From: Bradyrhizobium guangdongense
GTDB taxonomy: Bacteria; Pseudomonadota; Alphaproteobacteria; Rhizobiales; Xanthobacteraceae
Assembly: GCF_004114975.1 (NCBI RefSeq)
Contig: NZ_CP030051.1
Location: 5,828,001 to 5,892,000 of the forward strand
Direction: 5' to 3'
DNA length: 64,000 bases
Below the pieces are notes generated by a model, which worked only from the letters and a program-made list of their open reading frames with translations, did no database searches and was not told where the DNA came from. Of this stretch, positions 1 to 7,908 are shown in pieces. Each line of letters starts with the position of its first letter. The stretch's first letter is position 1. The position numbers and the translations under genes were made by a program.

Positions 1-411
1 CTGGAGCAGATGGTGCTCGCCAGCTATTGCCATCAGCATTTCGCAAGCCACGTGCCAGCGCTGACCAAGGCGCTGCGCACCAAGCTCGACACGCTGATGG
101 AAGCTCTCGACGAGCAGTTCGGCACCGCGGCCGAGTTTAGAGAGCCTCAAGGCGGCATCTTCCTGTGGGTGAAGCTGCCCGACCAGGTCGATACGCTGAA
201 GCTCTATCAGGCCGCGCTTGCCGCCGGTGTCTCGATCAATCCCGGGCCGGAATGGTCCACCAACAAGGGTTATTCAGGCTCGCGCCTGCGGCTGTGTTTT
301 GCGAGCCCTTCGCATCAGCAGATCCGCGAGGGCGTCGCCGTCCTGGCGGAGGTCTGCCGCAAGGAGTTCGGCGTGCCCTCGCGTAGCGCCAATGTGGAAA
401 AGCGAGCCTAG
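1..411 (+). CDS. PLP-dependent aminotransferase, C-terminal part (5' end outside window)
   Basis: The frame is open from base 1 and stops at 409-411. The roughly 136 visible residues are the small domain of a fold-type I PLP aminotransferase of the MocR/2-aminoadipate transaminase type: the segment QGGIFLWVKLP, then INPGPEWS and a substrate-binding Arg in SRLRLCFA. The PLP lysine would lie upstream and is not visible. The stop overlaps the end of the convergent HTH gene by a few bases. The substrate cannot be told from this part. Confidence 0.8.
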   Translation: MEQMVLASYCHQHFASHVPALTKALRTKLDTLMEALDEQFGTAAEFREPQGGIFLWVKLPDQVDTLKLYQAALAAGVSINPGPEWSTNKGYSGSRLRLCFASPSHQQIREGVAVLAEVCRKEFGVPSRSANVEKRA

Positions 412-713
412 GCGGCCTGGGGCTGGCTGCCGTGGATCGCGGAGGCGAGCCGCAGCAGCAGCACGACCGAAACGTTGCCCTTGCCGGCTTCGATCTGGGC
501 GATGTAGCGCTCTGAAATCCCGGAACGGCGGGCCAGCTCCCGGCGCGACAGCTCGCAGCGGGCGCGCGACGATCTCAACCGCTCGCCCAGTTCGGCCAGA
601 AACACGGTCTCGGAATAAGGCGGCACGGCACAGCTCCCCGGCAGCACCTCGCCCGCGAAATCCATCACTTGATTCAGCATCGCTCTCACCACGTTCGCCT
701 TCGGGAGCGCCAT
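408..713 (-). CDS. XRE-family HTH protein resembling the N-terminal domain of BzdR/BoxR
   Basis: A 101-aa protein. Residues about 40-95 form a classic XRE helix-turn-helix (LGERLRSSRARCELSRRELA, then SGISERYIAQIEAGKGNVSV). This wording is close to the DNA-binding part of BzdR/BoxR-type regulators of aromatic-acid catabolism, which carry a shikimate-kinase-like effector domain after it. Here the protein ends about ten residues past the HTH, so no effector domain is present. The start at 713 is the ATG that gives a compact protein; the frame stays open upstream to 1277, but that part is antisense to another gene. It may be a single-domain repressor or a truncated gene. Confidence 0.65.
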   Translation of the reverse strand: MALPKANVVRAMLNQVMDFAGEVLPGSCAVPPYSETVFLAELGERLRSSRARCELSRRELARRSGISERYIAQIEAGKGNVSVVLLLRLASAIHGSQPQAA

Positions 714-836
714 CTTACCCCCGAGGCGCCTTGCCTCATTGACGCGGATCAAATTCCCGCGCGATTGGCAGCTGCCGTGGACGACCACGACGGGGATGCT
801 ACACTTGCAATTCCTCGAGGCGGGGCCTTTTGAAAC

Positions 837-1307
837 ATGACGGGTTGTTTGAGCCGCTGGACCGTGGCGGCGGTGCTTTGGATTGCGTTCACGTCCCTGG
901 CGCGTGCCGAGACGCTCGCGGACACGATCGAGCAGTGGGGCCTGCTCGGCTCCTGGGCGGTCGATTGCGCCATCAGGCCCGACCGCGACAAGGGAGCCCT
1001 GCTCACTTACGAAATCCGGAAGGACGGAAGGGTGATGTACCGGCGCGATTTCGGCGAGATCAAGGACGAGAACGAGGTGGTGTCCGCCACCGTCAACGCG
1101 GAAGGCCTGCTCAACGTGATGGTCTACTTCCCATCGCTCCGGCAGACACGCGAATTCGGACTGATGCTGACCGAGAACGGCAGCCTGCGCGCGATCTACA
1201 ATCGCGACGAGCGCGGCGCTTACACGATCAAGGACGGCAAGAACGTGAAAACCGGCGCACCGACACCTCCGCAGCAACGCTGCTATCAGTCATCGCCTCG
1301 AGCCTGA
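837..1307 (+). CDS. Secreted hypothetical protein
   Basis: A 156-aa protein with a typical Sec signal peptide (hydrophobic stretch at residues 8-20, cleavage likely after SLARA). The mature part is soluble and has a beta-rich pattern (YEIRKDGRVMYRRDFGEI, YNRDERGAYTIKDG), suggesting a small periplasmic barrel or lipocalin-like fold. It carries a Cys in AVDCAI and another near the C-terminus that could pair. No family is recognised. It is transcribed alone, 123 bp from the HTH gene on the other strand. Confidence 0.6.
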   Translation: MTGCLSRWTVAAVLWIAFTSLARAETLADTIEQWGLLGSWAVDCAIRPDRDKGALLTYEIRKDGRVMYRRDFGEIKDENEVVSATVNAEGLLNVMVYFPSLRQTREFGLMLTENGSLRAIYNRDERGAYTIKDGKNVKTGAPTPPQQRCYQSSPRA

Positions 1308-1340
1308 ATATCCATTCAGAATTCTCTTCCCGTTCCCCGC

Positions 1341-1365
1341 GGAACGTTCATGCGAATGCGCGGTT
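1341..1365 (+). promoter_or_regulatory. Candidate EcfG (general stress) promoter
   Basis: GGAAC at 1341-1345, a 17-base spacer, GTT at 1363-1365. This matches the alphaproteobacterial EcfG/RpoE2 pattern. It lies 31 bp before the His-rich protein start. Confidence 0.5.
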
Positions 1366-1395
1366 TAAATCTGCATTCGATTGGAGGAGGACATC

Positions 1396-1611
1396 ATGAA
1401 GAAGCTTGGTTATGTCGTTGCCGCTCTGGGTGCGCTCGCGGTTGCGGCGCCGACGCTGGCAAGTGCGGAGACCGTGATCGTCAAGCACGGCCATCACGGC
1501 CCGTACGGAGCCCGCGCCGAATTCCGCGAGCATCGCGACCATGGCTGGCATCGCGGCTGGCACCATCACGACCGCGTCGTGGTGATCAAGCGCCATCGCC
1601 ACTGGGACTAA
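1396..1611 (+). CDS. Small His-rich secreted protein
   Basis: A 71-aa protein. The ATG at 1396 follows a strong ribosome site (ggaggagg) and is preferred over the in-frame ATG at 1381, which would sit inside that site. Signal peptide MKKLGYVVAALGALAVAAP is followed by a mature region of about 45 residues with many His and Arg (HGHHGPYG, HRGWHHHDR). Such proteins may bind metal or act as envelope stress proteins; that is inference. A candidate EcfG promoter lies upstream and a hairpin terminator downstream. Confidence 0.65.
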   Translation: MKKLGYVVAALGALAVAAPTLASAETVIVKHGHHGPYGARAEFREHRDHGWHRGWHHHDRVVVIKRHRHWD

Positions 1612-1628
1612 TGCGCAACGCAAACTGG

Positions 1629-1652
1629 AAATGGCCCCTCGCGGGGCCATTT
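1629..1652 (+). terminator. Rho-independent terminator after the His-rich gene
   Basis: Perfect 10-bp arms (aaatggcccc / ggggccattt) with a 4-base loop, starting 17 bp after the stop codon. Confidence 0.75.
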
Positions 1653-1761
1653 CCGTGTGTCCAGATGGGCGAAGACAATGAGGGGATGTACTCATCAATC
1701 CGCCCGTCCGCTCTGCGTCGAAGAGCGGACGAACAGCGGATAGCGATCTATTTCGGCGATG

Positions 1762-3274
1762 GGCCGATTCCGTTGAAAAAGGGCGGCAGTATTTCATTGT
1801 AATAGCTTCGTTGCGACGAGGCCGAACTGCCCTATCGACCCTATGCGAGCCTCGGGGTGGGCATCGGGATCAGCTTGGCCATCTTTCGAAGGTTCTGGGC
1901 GGTTGCCGCGAGGATGAACTCGTCGCGCGCGCCGTTGGGGCCTCGTAAACGCAATCGGTCGAGCTTGAGAATGCGCTTCAGGTGGGCGAACAACATTTCG
2001 ATTTTCTTGCGGAGCCGGCGCGAGGTGCCTCCCTCCCACGATCTCGCGATCTGGCGCGCCATGTCGCGAGCGCCTTCGTAGATCGAGCGCGGCACCCTCC
2101 GTGATGCCTGCTTGGGGCAACACTGACCCTTCAATGCGCATCGATCACAATCGCGCTTGCTGGCGAGGTAGAGCATGGTGGCACCGTCATTCACCAACGT
2201 TCCGGTCGTGGTAAGAACTTTGCCACCAGGGCAACGATAGATGTCGCCAGCATGGTCATAGGTGAAGTCGTCGCGCGAGAAGATACCGTCTGTGCGTGCC
2301 GACTTGTCGAAGACTGTAACGTGCGGCTCGATGCCGTGCTCATAGACCAGCCAAGCCAGCATCTCAGCCGAGCCATAGCCGCTGTCACCGAGGAGCCGGC
2401 TCGGATAGAGATCAAACCGCTCCAGCGAGCGCTCAATCATGCGCTTAGCGGCCAATACCTCGGCCTGCCGGATTGCCGTCGTTGCCTCAACATCGACGAT
2501 GATCGCGTTCTCAATGTCGACCAGGTAGTTCGTCGAATAGGCGAAAAAGGCTTGGCCGCCGTGCGCCCCCGTCCAGCGCGCCGCCGGATCAGAGGGCGAT
2601 ACGAACTTCGGGGTAACCTCGGTCGCGGCTCCGAACGCGGCATCATCCAGGACAGCCAGATACTCATCGATTGCTCGGCCAGCAGCATCCGGCGGAAGTC
2701 CCTTATCGCCTTCGATTCCCTTCTGCCGGTTGGCATCGGCCTTGATGAGGCTCGCATCGACTGCAAATCCTTCACCACCGACCAGTCGCTCCTCGATGCA
2801 GCGGCGCAACACGCTCTCGAACACGCGACGGAAGAGATTGCTCTGCCGGAAGCGGCCATGCCTGTTCTTGGAGAATGTCGAATGATCCGGCACCGCCCCT
2901 TCCAGACCAAGCCGGCAGAACCACCGGTAGGCCAAATTGAGGTGAACCTCATCGCACAGGCGCCGCTCTGACCGGATGCCGAAGCAGTAGCCGATCAGGA
3001 GCATCCGGATCATCAGTTCGGGATCGATCGAAGGCCGGCCGATGCGGCTGTAGAAAGGCGCCAAGTCTTGCCTGATCTCTTGCAGATCGACAAACCTGTC
3101 GACCGATCTCAAGAGATGGTCGGAGGGAATATGCTTCTCCAGCGAGAACTCATAGAACAACGCAGCCTGTTCGACTTGCTGATGCCCCATCATGATCTTC
3201 AGTCCTGCCAATTAGACAGACTGAATCACTGCTATCCTTGAGTCGCAACACCGCCTTTTTCAACAAAATCGGCC
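1762..3274 (-). mobile_element. Insertion sequence, IS1182/IS5-like, about 1.5 kb
   Basis: Imperfect terminal inverted repeats bracket one transposase gene: ggccgattccgttgaaaaag at 1762-1781 matches the reverse complement of 3255-3274 (ggccgattttgttgaaaaag) with two mismatches. No direct target duplication is obvious at these edges. The transposase frame is intact, so the element may be active. Confidence 0.75.
1841..3211 (-). CDS. IS transposase (IS1182/IS5-like, DDE)
   Basis: 456 aa, full length. N-terminal transposase domain (HIPSDHLLRSVDRFVDL, RPSIDPELMIRMLLIGYCFG, RSERRLCDEVHLNLAYRWFC), then the DDE core with GFAVDASLIKADANR and a later LLGDSGYGS. Near the end there is a Cys cluster (CDRCALKGQCC) and the C-terminal catalytic helix region (KKIEMLFAHLKRILKLDRL). 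The inverted repeats lie about 79 bp beyond the stop and 63 bp before the start. Family placement is from remembered sequence patterns; IS1182 or a close IS5 group is most likely. Confidence 0.85.
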   Translation of the reverse strand: MAGLKIMMGHQQVEQAALFYEFSLEKHIPSDHLLRSVDRFVDLQEIRQDLAPFYSRIGRPSIDPELMIRMLLIGYCFGIRSERRLCDEVHLNLAYRWFCRLGLEGAVPDHSTFSKNRHGRFRQSNLFRRVFESVLRRCIEERLVGGEGFAVDASLIKADANRQKGIEGDKGLPPDAAGRAIDEYLAVLDDAAFGAATEVTPKFVSPSDPAARWTGAHGGQAFFAYSTNYLVDIENAIIVDVEATTAIRQAEVLAAKRMIERSLERFDLYPSRLLGDSGYGSAEMLAWLVYEHGIEPHVTVFDKSARTDGIFSRDDFTYDHAGDIYRCPGGKVLTTTGTLVNDGATMLYLASKRDCDRCALKGQCCPKQASRRVPRSIYEGARDMARQIARSWEGGTSRRLRKKIEMLFAHLKRILKLDRLRLRGPNGARDEFILAATAQNLRKMAKLIPMPTPRLA

Positions 3275-3292
3275 AGAAGCAGACGAGGATTT

Positions 3293-3828
3293 CTACTCGC
3301 GGAAGCCAGGTTTTCCTCTCAGCCGCTCGTAGGCCCACCTTTCAGCGCTCCATTTTTCGTATTCAGGTTTGGAGATTTGAAATGGGACAAGGCGCCGCTT
3401 TCCGTCTTCGCCGAGATAAATCGCCACGATGTATTCCCTACTATGCTGATCGGGCGTGCTGGGAAACGCAATATACTCGCGATGCTCGCTTCGCTGGCCG
3501 AACAGAACGTCAAATACTTGGCCGACCTGCGCACTACCGGCCAATACTTCAACGATCTTGATGCGAGAGCCAAATATATCGTTTGTGCAGCCCTCACAGT
3601 GACGCCCCCTAGCCACGCTACATCTAGACCTTGTCCCAGACGAACTTTGGCGACAATGACGTCCTTAGCGCCGCTAGGAAGATAGGTCGGCGCAGCAACG
3701 TCAGCTGGCGGCTGGTCCATAAAATACGCAACTGGCGTCATGTCCCGCTCAGTGGCGGAAAGCTGCGCCAACGTAATCAAGCTCATCATTACTGCGAAGA
3801 TTAGTTTGATCAGCCCAGCCAATTTCAT
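3293..3828 (-). pseudogene. Secreted hypothetical protein, frameshifted
   Basis: The gene starts at 3828 with a signal peptide (MKLAGLIKLIFAVMMSLITL) and reads through KDVIVAKVRLGQGLDVA. The natural-looking continuation (GRHCEGCTNDIFGSRIKIVE, later EYIVAIYLGEDGKRRLVPFQ) is in another frame ending at 3293. The switch falls near 3605-3620, next to a run of five C (3605-3609). Read together, the two parts give a secreted protein of about 178 aa with a CxxC motif. Either a 1-bp indel inactivated it or the base run is miscalled. Function unknown. It lies just outside the right end of the first IS. Confidence 0.55.
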
Positions 3829-4077
3829 GCCTATGCCGCTTCTTATACGGTAGTGATCTTATCCTAGAGCTACTGGCGCCAATCCGTTAGGTGAGGACCG
3901 CTTCGGGTCAAAGGCTGTCTTCCCGGGCTGCTTCATCCAGGTCGGCTCATCTGTTGCAAGCAGACGTTTCAGCCCTCGAGCGCAGGGCGGCAACGGGCCA
4001 AGCGCTACTCTCGGCAGCCTTTACTACCTTGGTCAGATTATCCTCGGAAGCAGATGTGGCCGAACTTTAAGCTTAGG

Positions 4078-4335
4078 TCAGCAATGGGCGCGCGGACTCA
4101 TGGTTCGCTGAATTGCTTTCGGCGAGACGACGATGGCGCCAGCATTGGGATGACGATCGTCGGCGGGCGCTCGGTGCCCAGCGCCATCACCTCGCATTCG
4201 TCCATCAAATAGGAACGGCCGAGTTCCATTCGCGCCGGCAACCGCCGGCGTGTGCGATTGCCCAGATTTGGTACCTTGTGCGTTGGCCGCAGTCGCGGCA
4301 AGTGCCAACACAAACGCGATTGCTAGGCTCGGCAT
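4078..4335 (-). CDS. Small secreted hypothetical protein, possibly frameshifted
   Basis: An 85-aa frame that begins with a good signal peptide (MPSLAIAFVLALAATAANA) after a ribosome site (agaggggaag). Past residue 40 the frame becomes Arg/Asp-rich and unconvincing, while the adjacent frame reads ELGRSYLMDECEVMALGTER and ends at 4098, which looks more natural. A 1-bp shift near 4200-4220 is therefore likely. No family recognised. It sits between the two insertion sequences. Confidence 0.35.
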   Translation of the reverse strand: MPSLAIAFVLALAATAANAQGTKSGQSHTPAVAGANGTRPFLFDGRMRGDGAGHRAPADDRHPNAGAIVVSPKAIQRTMSPRAHC

Positions 4336-4470
4336 GATGGCTTCCCCTCTTGCGCGCGGGGCCAACGCGCGGCGACATGTTTCAGTTTCGATCACGGTCA
4401 AGGAGTAACTAGGCGTCAGGATGGCGGCCATCTGGGACCCGTAATCCATGACCGGCTGACGTCTGCTTCG

Positions 4471-6159
4471 GGTCTTGGTTGCGTGAAAACGCTTCAGTGC
4501 GGGGTGACGCGGCCGGAGACGGCTCCTGTGAGGGCCAGCTGGCGGCAAAGTGGCATATTTTCTGGCAAGGTGCCGGAAGCCGGTCTATTGGCTTCCCTTG
4601 GTCACTGTGATCGATCGATAAAGGTTGACGGCACGCGCACGACAGCGCTCCTGCCTCATGCCTGCATCGCTGCGATCAGCGCACCGACACCCATGATGTT
4701 CATTGCGCGTGTGAGATTGTAGGCGAGCACGTGCAGCGCCATCTCGGCGGCGACCTTCGGCAACCGCTTCGTCAGGAAGTGCGTCGCGCCCATGCGCATC
4801 TTCAGTGTGCCAAACGGATGCTCGACCGTCTCGCGACGGCGACGCATCGCCTGAGGATCGGCGTCGAGCCGCCTCTGGGCATCCTCCATGACGTGTTCAT
4901 GTTCCCAACGGGAGATGACGCGGTTCTTGGCCGTGGTGCAGCGCGCCTTAAGCGGGCAGCTTCCACAAGCTTTCGTGGCGTAGCGCCGAATAGTGCGTTC
5001 GCCATCCACTGTTGTAAGCCAATACGCCAGCAACTGGCCCGCCGGGCAGCGATATACATCCTGCTTGGCCAGGTATGCGAAGTCGTGCTTGCCGAACTTG
5101 CCCTTCGCCTCCATGCCCGTCGTATTCGGTTTCGGCAGCGTCACAGCGATATCGGCGTCGGCGCAGGCTTTGATCTCCTCGCCTGTGTAGTAGCCGCGAT
5201 CGGCCACGGCCTCGAGCTTGTCGACGCCGAGCACGGCCTTAGCCTGTTTACCCATGTTGGCGAGTTGTGCACGATCCGAACCGCTATTCGTCACCTCGTG
5301 CGCGATGATGAGGTGGTGCTCGGTATCGACGGCAACCTGCACATTGTAGCCGACGACACCGGAGCCGCGGCCACTCGTGGCCATGGATCGACTGTCGGGA
5401 TCGGTCAGCGAGATCTGTTGGTCCGGTGATGCCAGCATTGCCTGTTCGCAGGCTTCGAGCTTCTGCATCTCGCTCGCGAGCTTGGTGAGCTTCTCCTTCA
5501 GATGCGCCGTCTTCGCGGCGAGAGTCTCAGATGGCTCTTGCAGATCTGCGGTGTCCAGCTGCGCCAGATAGCGCGATACGCTCTCCTCCAGTTGCTGGCG
5601 ACGACGCTCGACCTTGCCCTTCGTGAAGTTCTTGTCACGCGTGTTAACCGCCTTGAACTTCGAGCCGTCGATGGCGACGCTCGCCTTCATCAACAAGCCC
5701 ATGTGCCGGCAAAGCTCGACGAACTTCGCGCACACCTTCTTGATGGCGGGGCCATTGTCGCGGCGAAAGTCGGCGATCGTCTTGTCATCGGGCGAAAGCC
5801 GCTGCAACAGCCAAATCACCTCAAGATTGCGCGTCGCCTCGCGCTCTAGCCGGCGGCTCGACTGGATGCGGTTGAGATAGCCGTAGATGTAGAGCTTGAG
5901 CAGCGGCGCAGGGTGATAACCGGGCCGGCCGGTTGCCGCAGGCTCGACGTCCTTGAAGCCCAGCTCTGCCAGATCGAGCGCTTCGACGAAGGCATCGACC
6001 GCGCGAACCGGATTACTCTCATCGACCCAGTCGTCGAGGCATTCGGGCAACAGCGTCGATTGCGCTCGGTCCGCCCCTTCAATGAACCGATTCATTGATC
6101 GTCTCCAGAAACCCCCAGACGATCTCTATCTGACTCGTCGTTTTCACGCAGCCAGGGTC
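4471..6159 (-). mobile_element. IS1182-family insertion sequence, about 1.7 kb
   Basis: Terminal inverted repeats: ggtcttggttgcgtgaaaac at about 4471-4490 against the reverse complement of about 6140-6159, whose inner core tgcgtgaaaacg is identical. The element holds one intact transposase. The bases from 4336 to 4655 hold no gene except the left end of this element. Target duplication not evident. Confidence 0.75.
4656..6095 (-). CDS. IS1182-family transposase
   Basis: 479 aa, full length. N-terminal helical domain (RPGYHPAPLLKLYIYGYLNR, IQSSRRLEREATRNLEVIWL), DDE core with VAIDGSKFKAVNTRDKN, a helical insert (LAAKTAHLKEKLTKLASEMQ), then the second acidic residue in VADRGYYTGEEI. A Cys cluster (CGSCPLKARCTT) and the terminal region VEHPFGTLKMRMGATHFLTK follow; this order is diagnostic of IS1182. 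Unrelated in detail to the 456-aa transposase at 1841-3211. Confidence 0.9.
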   Translation of the reverse strand: MNRFIEGADRAQSTLLPECLDDWVDESNPVRAVDAFVEALDLAELGFKDVEPAATGRPGYHPAPLLKLYIYGYLNRIQSSRRLEREATRNLEVIWLLQRLSPDDKTIADFRRDNGPAIKKVCAKFVELCRHMGLLMKASVAIDGSKFKAVNTRDKNFTKGKVERRRQQLEESVSRYLAQLDTADLQEPSETLAAKTAHLKEKLTKLASEMQKLEACEQAMLASPDQQISLTDPDSRSMATSGRGSGVVGYNVQVAVDTEHHLIIAHEVTNSGSDRAQLANMGKQAKAVLGVDKLEAVADRGYYTGEEIKACADADIAVTLPKPNTTGMEAKGKFGKHDFAYLAKQDVYRCPAGQLLAYWLTTVDGERTIRRYATKACGSCPLKARCTTAKNRVISRWEHEHVMEDAQRRLDADPQAMRRRRETVEHPFGTLKMRMGATHFLTKRLPKVAAEMALHVLAYNLTRAMNIMGVGALIAAMQA

Positions 6160-6244
6160 AAAAAGCGAAGAACTCAGTTGAGCAAATCTGGTCCGCTCTG
6201 CCCCGATGAGCGAACCTCCGTTAGACGCGCTGCAGCTTCGCAGA

Positions 6245-6330
6245 TGGGTCAAACTGCGACGTCACCTGTTTCAGGGCTGGTCCGATCTACGCCGGACAGC
6301 GGACGCTGCGGTGGTTCTCGTGAAAGTCAG
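6245..6330. repeat. Dispersed intergenic repeat, copy A
   Basis: Starts tgggtcaaactgcgac and contains tttcagggctggtcc. It is roughly 80% identical by eye to 10234-10320 over about 86 bp. Together with shorter related pieces it fills the gene-free stretch 6160-6406. Confidence 0.7.
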
Positions 6331-6406
6331 CATATTGCGTCAGTGCCAAATGCGAAAAAGTCGGGTTGAGCAAATCCGGGACTGTCGCTACGCATGACCC
6401 TCGTCG

Positions 6407-6730
6407 TCATTTTTCGATAAAGCCACCCTTCGGAGCCTTGTGAGGTATATCCCATCCCCAGTAGACTTCCACCCGAACGATCTGGCCTCCGCGAGCGGTA
6501 GTTACCTCAGAATTGCGAAACCTGTGGCCTCCTGCAGCAGCTCCCTCATAGACAATAACAGCTCGGTTTCCATCCTCGGTCGCGAGGACCTCATCGAAAG
6601 AACTAATTTTTTCGCTGTTGGGCCAGCAGCGGCGCAGATAAGTCGCGCGATCCAGTTCATTGTCGACTGGACTTGAAAAGTGATAATCGTCCGCAAGAAG
6701 CGCTTCGATCGAAAGTCTGCAATGGGTCAA
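6407..6730 (-). pseudogene. NTF2/SnoaL-like protein, N-terminally truncated
   Basis: 107 aa. The region LLADDYHFSSPVDNELDRAT, YLRRCWPNSEKISSFDEVLA and VRVEVYWGWDIPHKAPKGGF is a recognisable NTF2-like/SnoaL-like fold of about 125-130 aa in this lineage. The first helix, usually 15-25 residues longer, is missing, and the start codon sits directly in a degenerate repeat (tgggtcaaaatgcgaa at 6723). It looks like a gene whose 5' end was replaced; the protein may not be made. Confidence 0.55.
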
Positions 6731-6828
6731 AATGCGAACAGCTCTGCCTGACCAACTCTAGTCCGCTCTGATCCGCTGACCGGACTTCAATAGAGGCAGT
6801 CGTCAATTCGCCGATGGGCCACAAACCG
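6716..6828. repeat. Degenerate copies of the dispersed repeat
   Basis: Contains tgggtcaaaatgcgaa near 6723 and a second gatgggccacaaaccgaaat near 6810, with gtccgctctgatccgct between. The same wording (ggtccgctctgccccg) appears at 6190. These look like worn relatives of copies A and B. Confidence 0.45.
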
Positions 6829-6840
6829 AAATGCTGTTTG

Positions 6841-7752
6841 TCACTTTTGTTTCGCCATTGGCTTTGCGAGCTCACGGGCGCTGTCGATGACGAGCTGCAC
6901 AACCGGGCTGACGGTGCGGTCTTTGATCGTGAGCATCCCGTTCGGTCGACGGTCCGCCGGCAGTTCAATGGGGAGGACCTTGAGCGCCGCCTCCCTGGCG
7001 AGAAATTTCAGTGTGGAAGCCGGGAAAACCGTGATGAACCGCCCCGTCTCCAGCAAGCTGACCCGCATATGGGGGGCATCGGTGACCACCGTCGCCTGGG
7101 GATACGCGAGCCCTCGGGCAAGAAAGGCTTGCGTAATGATGGAGCCGATCACGCTCTCCCGCGGCGGAAGCACCCAACGCTCCTCCGCCAGATCGGAGAG
7201 CTGGATATTGCGCCGGCGCGTCAATGGATTATTTGCGCCCGCTGCGATGACGTAGCGATCTTCAAAAAGAAACTCGAAATGCAGCCGCTCATCGGCGATC
7301 GGGCCGCGACTCCGCACGAACGACAGATCGACTTTGCGTTCGCTCAAGTCGCGATGCAGCGCGTCGATGTAGCCGGTCACGAGCTCAAATCTGATCCGCG
7401 GGTGACGGCGGGAGAGTCGATCGACCAGAGCGGAAACGAAGCTCGCCGCCAGATCGGCCGTGCTTCCAATCCGCACCTCTCCAGCGCTGGGGTCGGCCAG
7501 AAATTCGATGTTCCTCACGCCCCGCCGTAGCTCGTCGAATGCGGCGGCACCGCAATCGACCAGGGCGCGGCCGCATGCGGTCGGCTCGATTCCGCGCCGG
7601 TGGCGATCCAGCAGGCGGACGTCGAACGCACGTTCGAGCTCGGCGATCGATCTCGAAATGTTGGGCTGGGTGGTGTTGAGCAGGACTGCCGCCTTGCCCA
7701 TGCTGCCGGCCTGCACCACCGCCATCAGCACGTGCAAATCCTGCAGCTTCAT
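6841..7752 (-). CDS. LysR-family transcriptional regulator
   Basis: 303 aa from the ATG at 7752 (MKLQDLHVLMAVVQAGSMGK), which gives the usual LysR N-terminus; two in-frame ATGs lie up to 42 bases upstream. The winged helix (residues 1-60, AAVLLNTTQPNISRSIAELE) is followed by a two-lobed substrate-binding domain (GEVRIGSTADLAASFVSALV). It is divergent from the Bug-type substrate-binding protein across 156 bp, the common arrangement for a LysR regulator and its target. The effector is unknown; aromatic or carboxylic acids are plausible. Confidence 0.88.
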   Translation of the reverse strand: MKLQDLHVLMAVVQAGSMGKAAVLLNTTQPNISRSIAELERAFDVRLLDRHRRGIEPTACGRALVDCGAAAFDELRRGVRNIEFLADPSAGEVRIGSTADLAASFVSALVDRLSRRHPRIRFELVTGYIDALHRDLSERKVDLSFVRSRGPIADERLHFEFLFEDRYVIAAGANNPLTRRRNIQLSDLAEERWVLPPRESVIGSIITQAFLARGLAYPQATVVTDAPHMRVSLLETGRFITVFPASTLKFLAREAALKVLPIELPADRRPNGMLTIKDRTVSPVVQLVIDSARELAKPMAKQK

Positions 7753-7908
7753 TCGCTTTCCGATGCGATCGCTCATCTGCATGAGAGTACCCATATCTGT
7801 TTTGAGATGGTCTCATCAGACAATAGCCTTATGCGCTTATGACAGCATCAACTATCCTCTGCCATTGAAGAGAGCCCGCGTGGGTGTAGGTTCGACGGAG
7901 CAAAGCCG

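Noticed and set aside
714..1277. Upstream extension of the HTH gene to 289 aa
   Set aside because: The extra 188 residues are antisense to the secreted protein gene at 837 and have no shikimate-kinase features.
1762..6159. The two insertion sequences as ends of one composite transposon
   Set aside because: Their transposases and inverted repeats differ, so they cannot act as matching ends.
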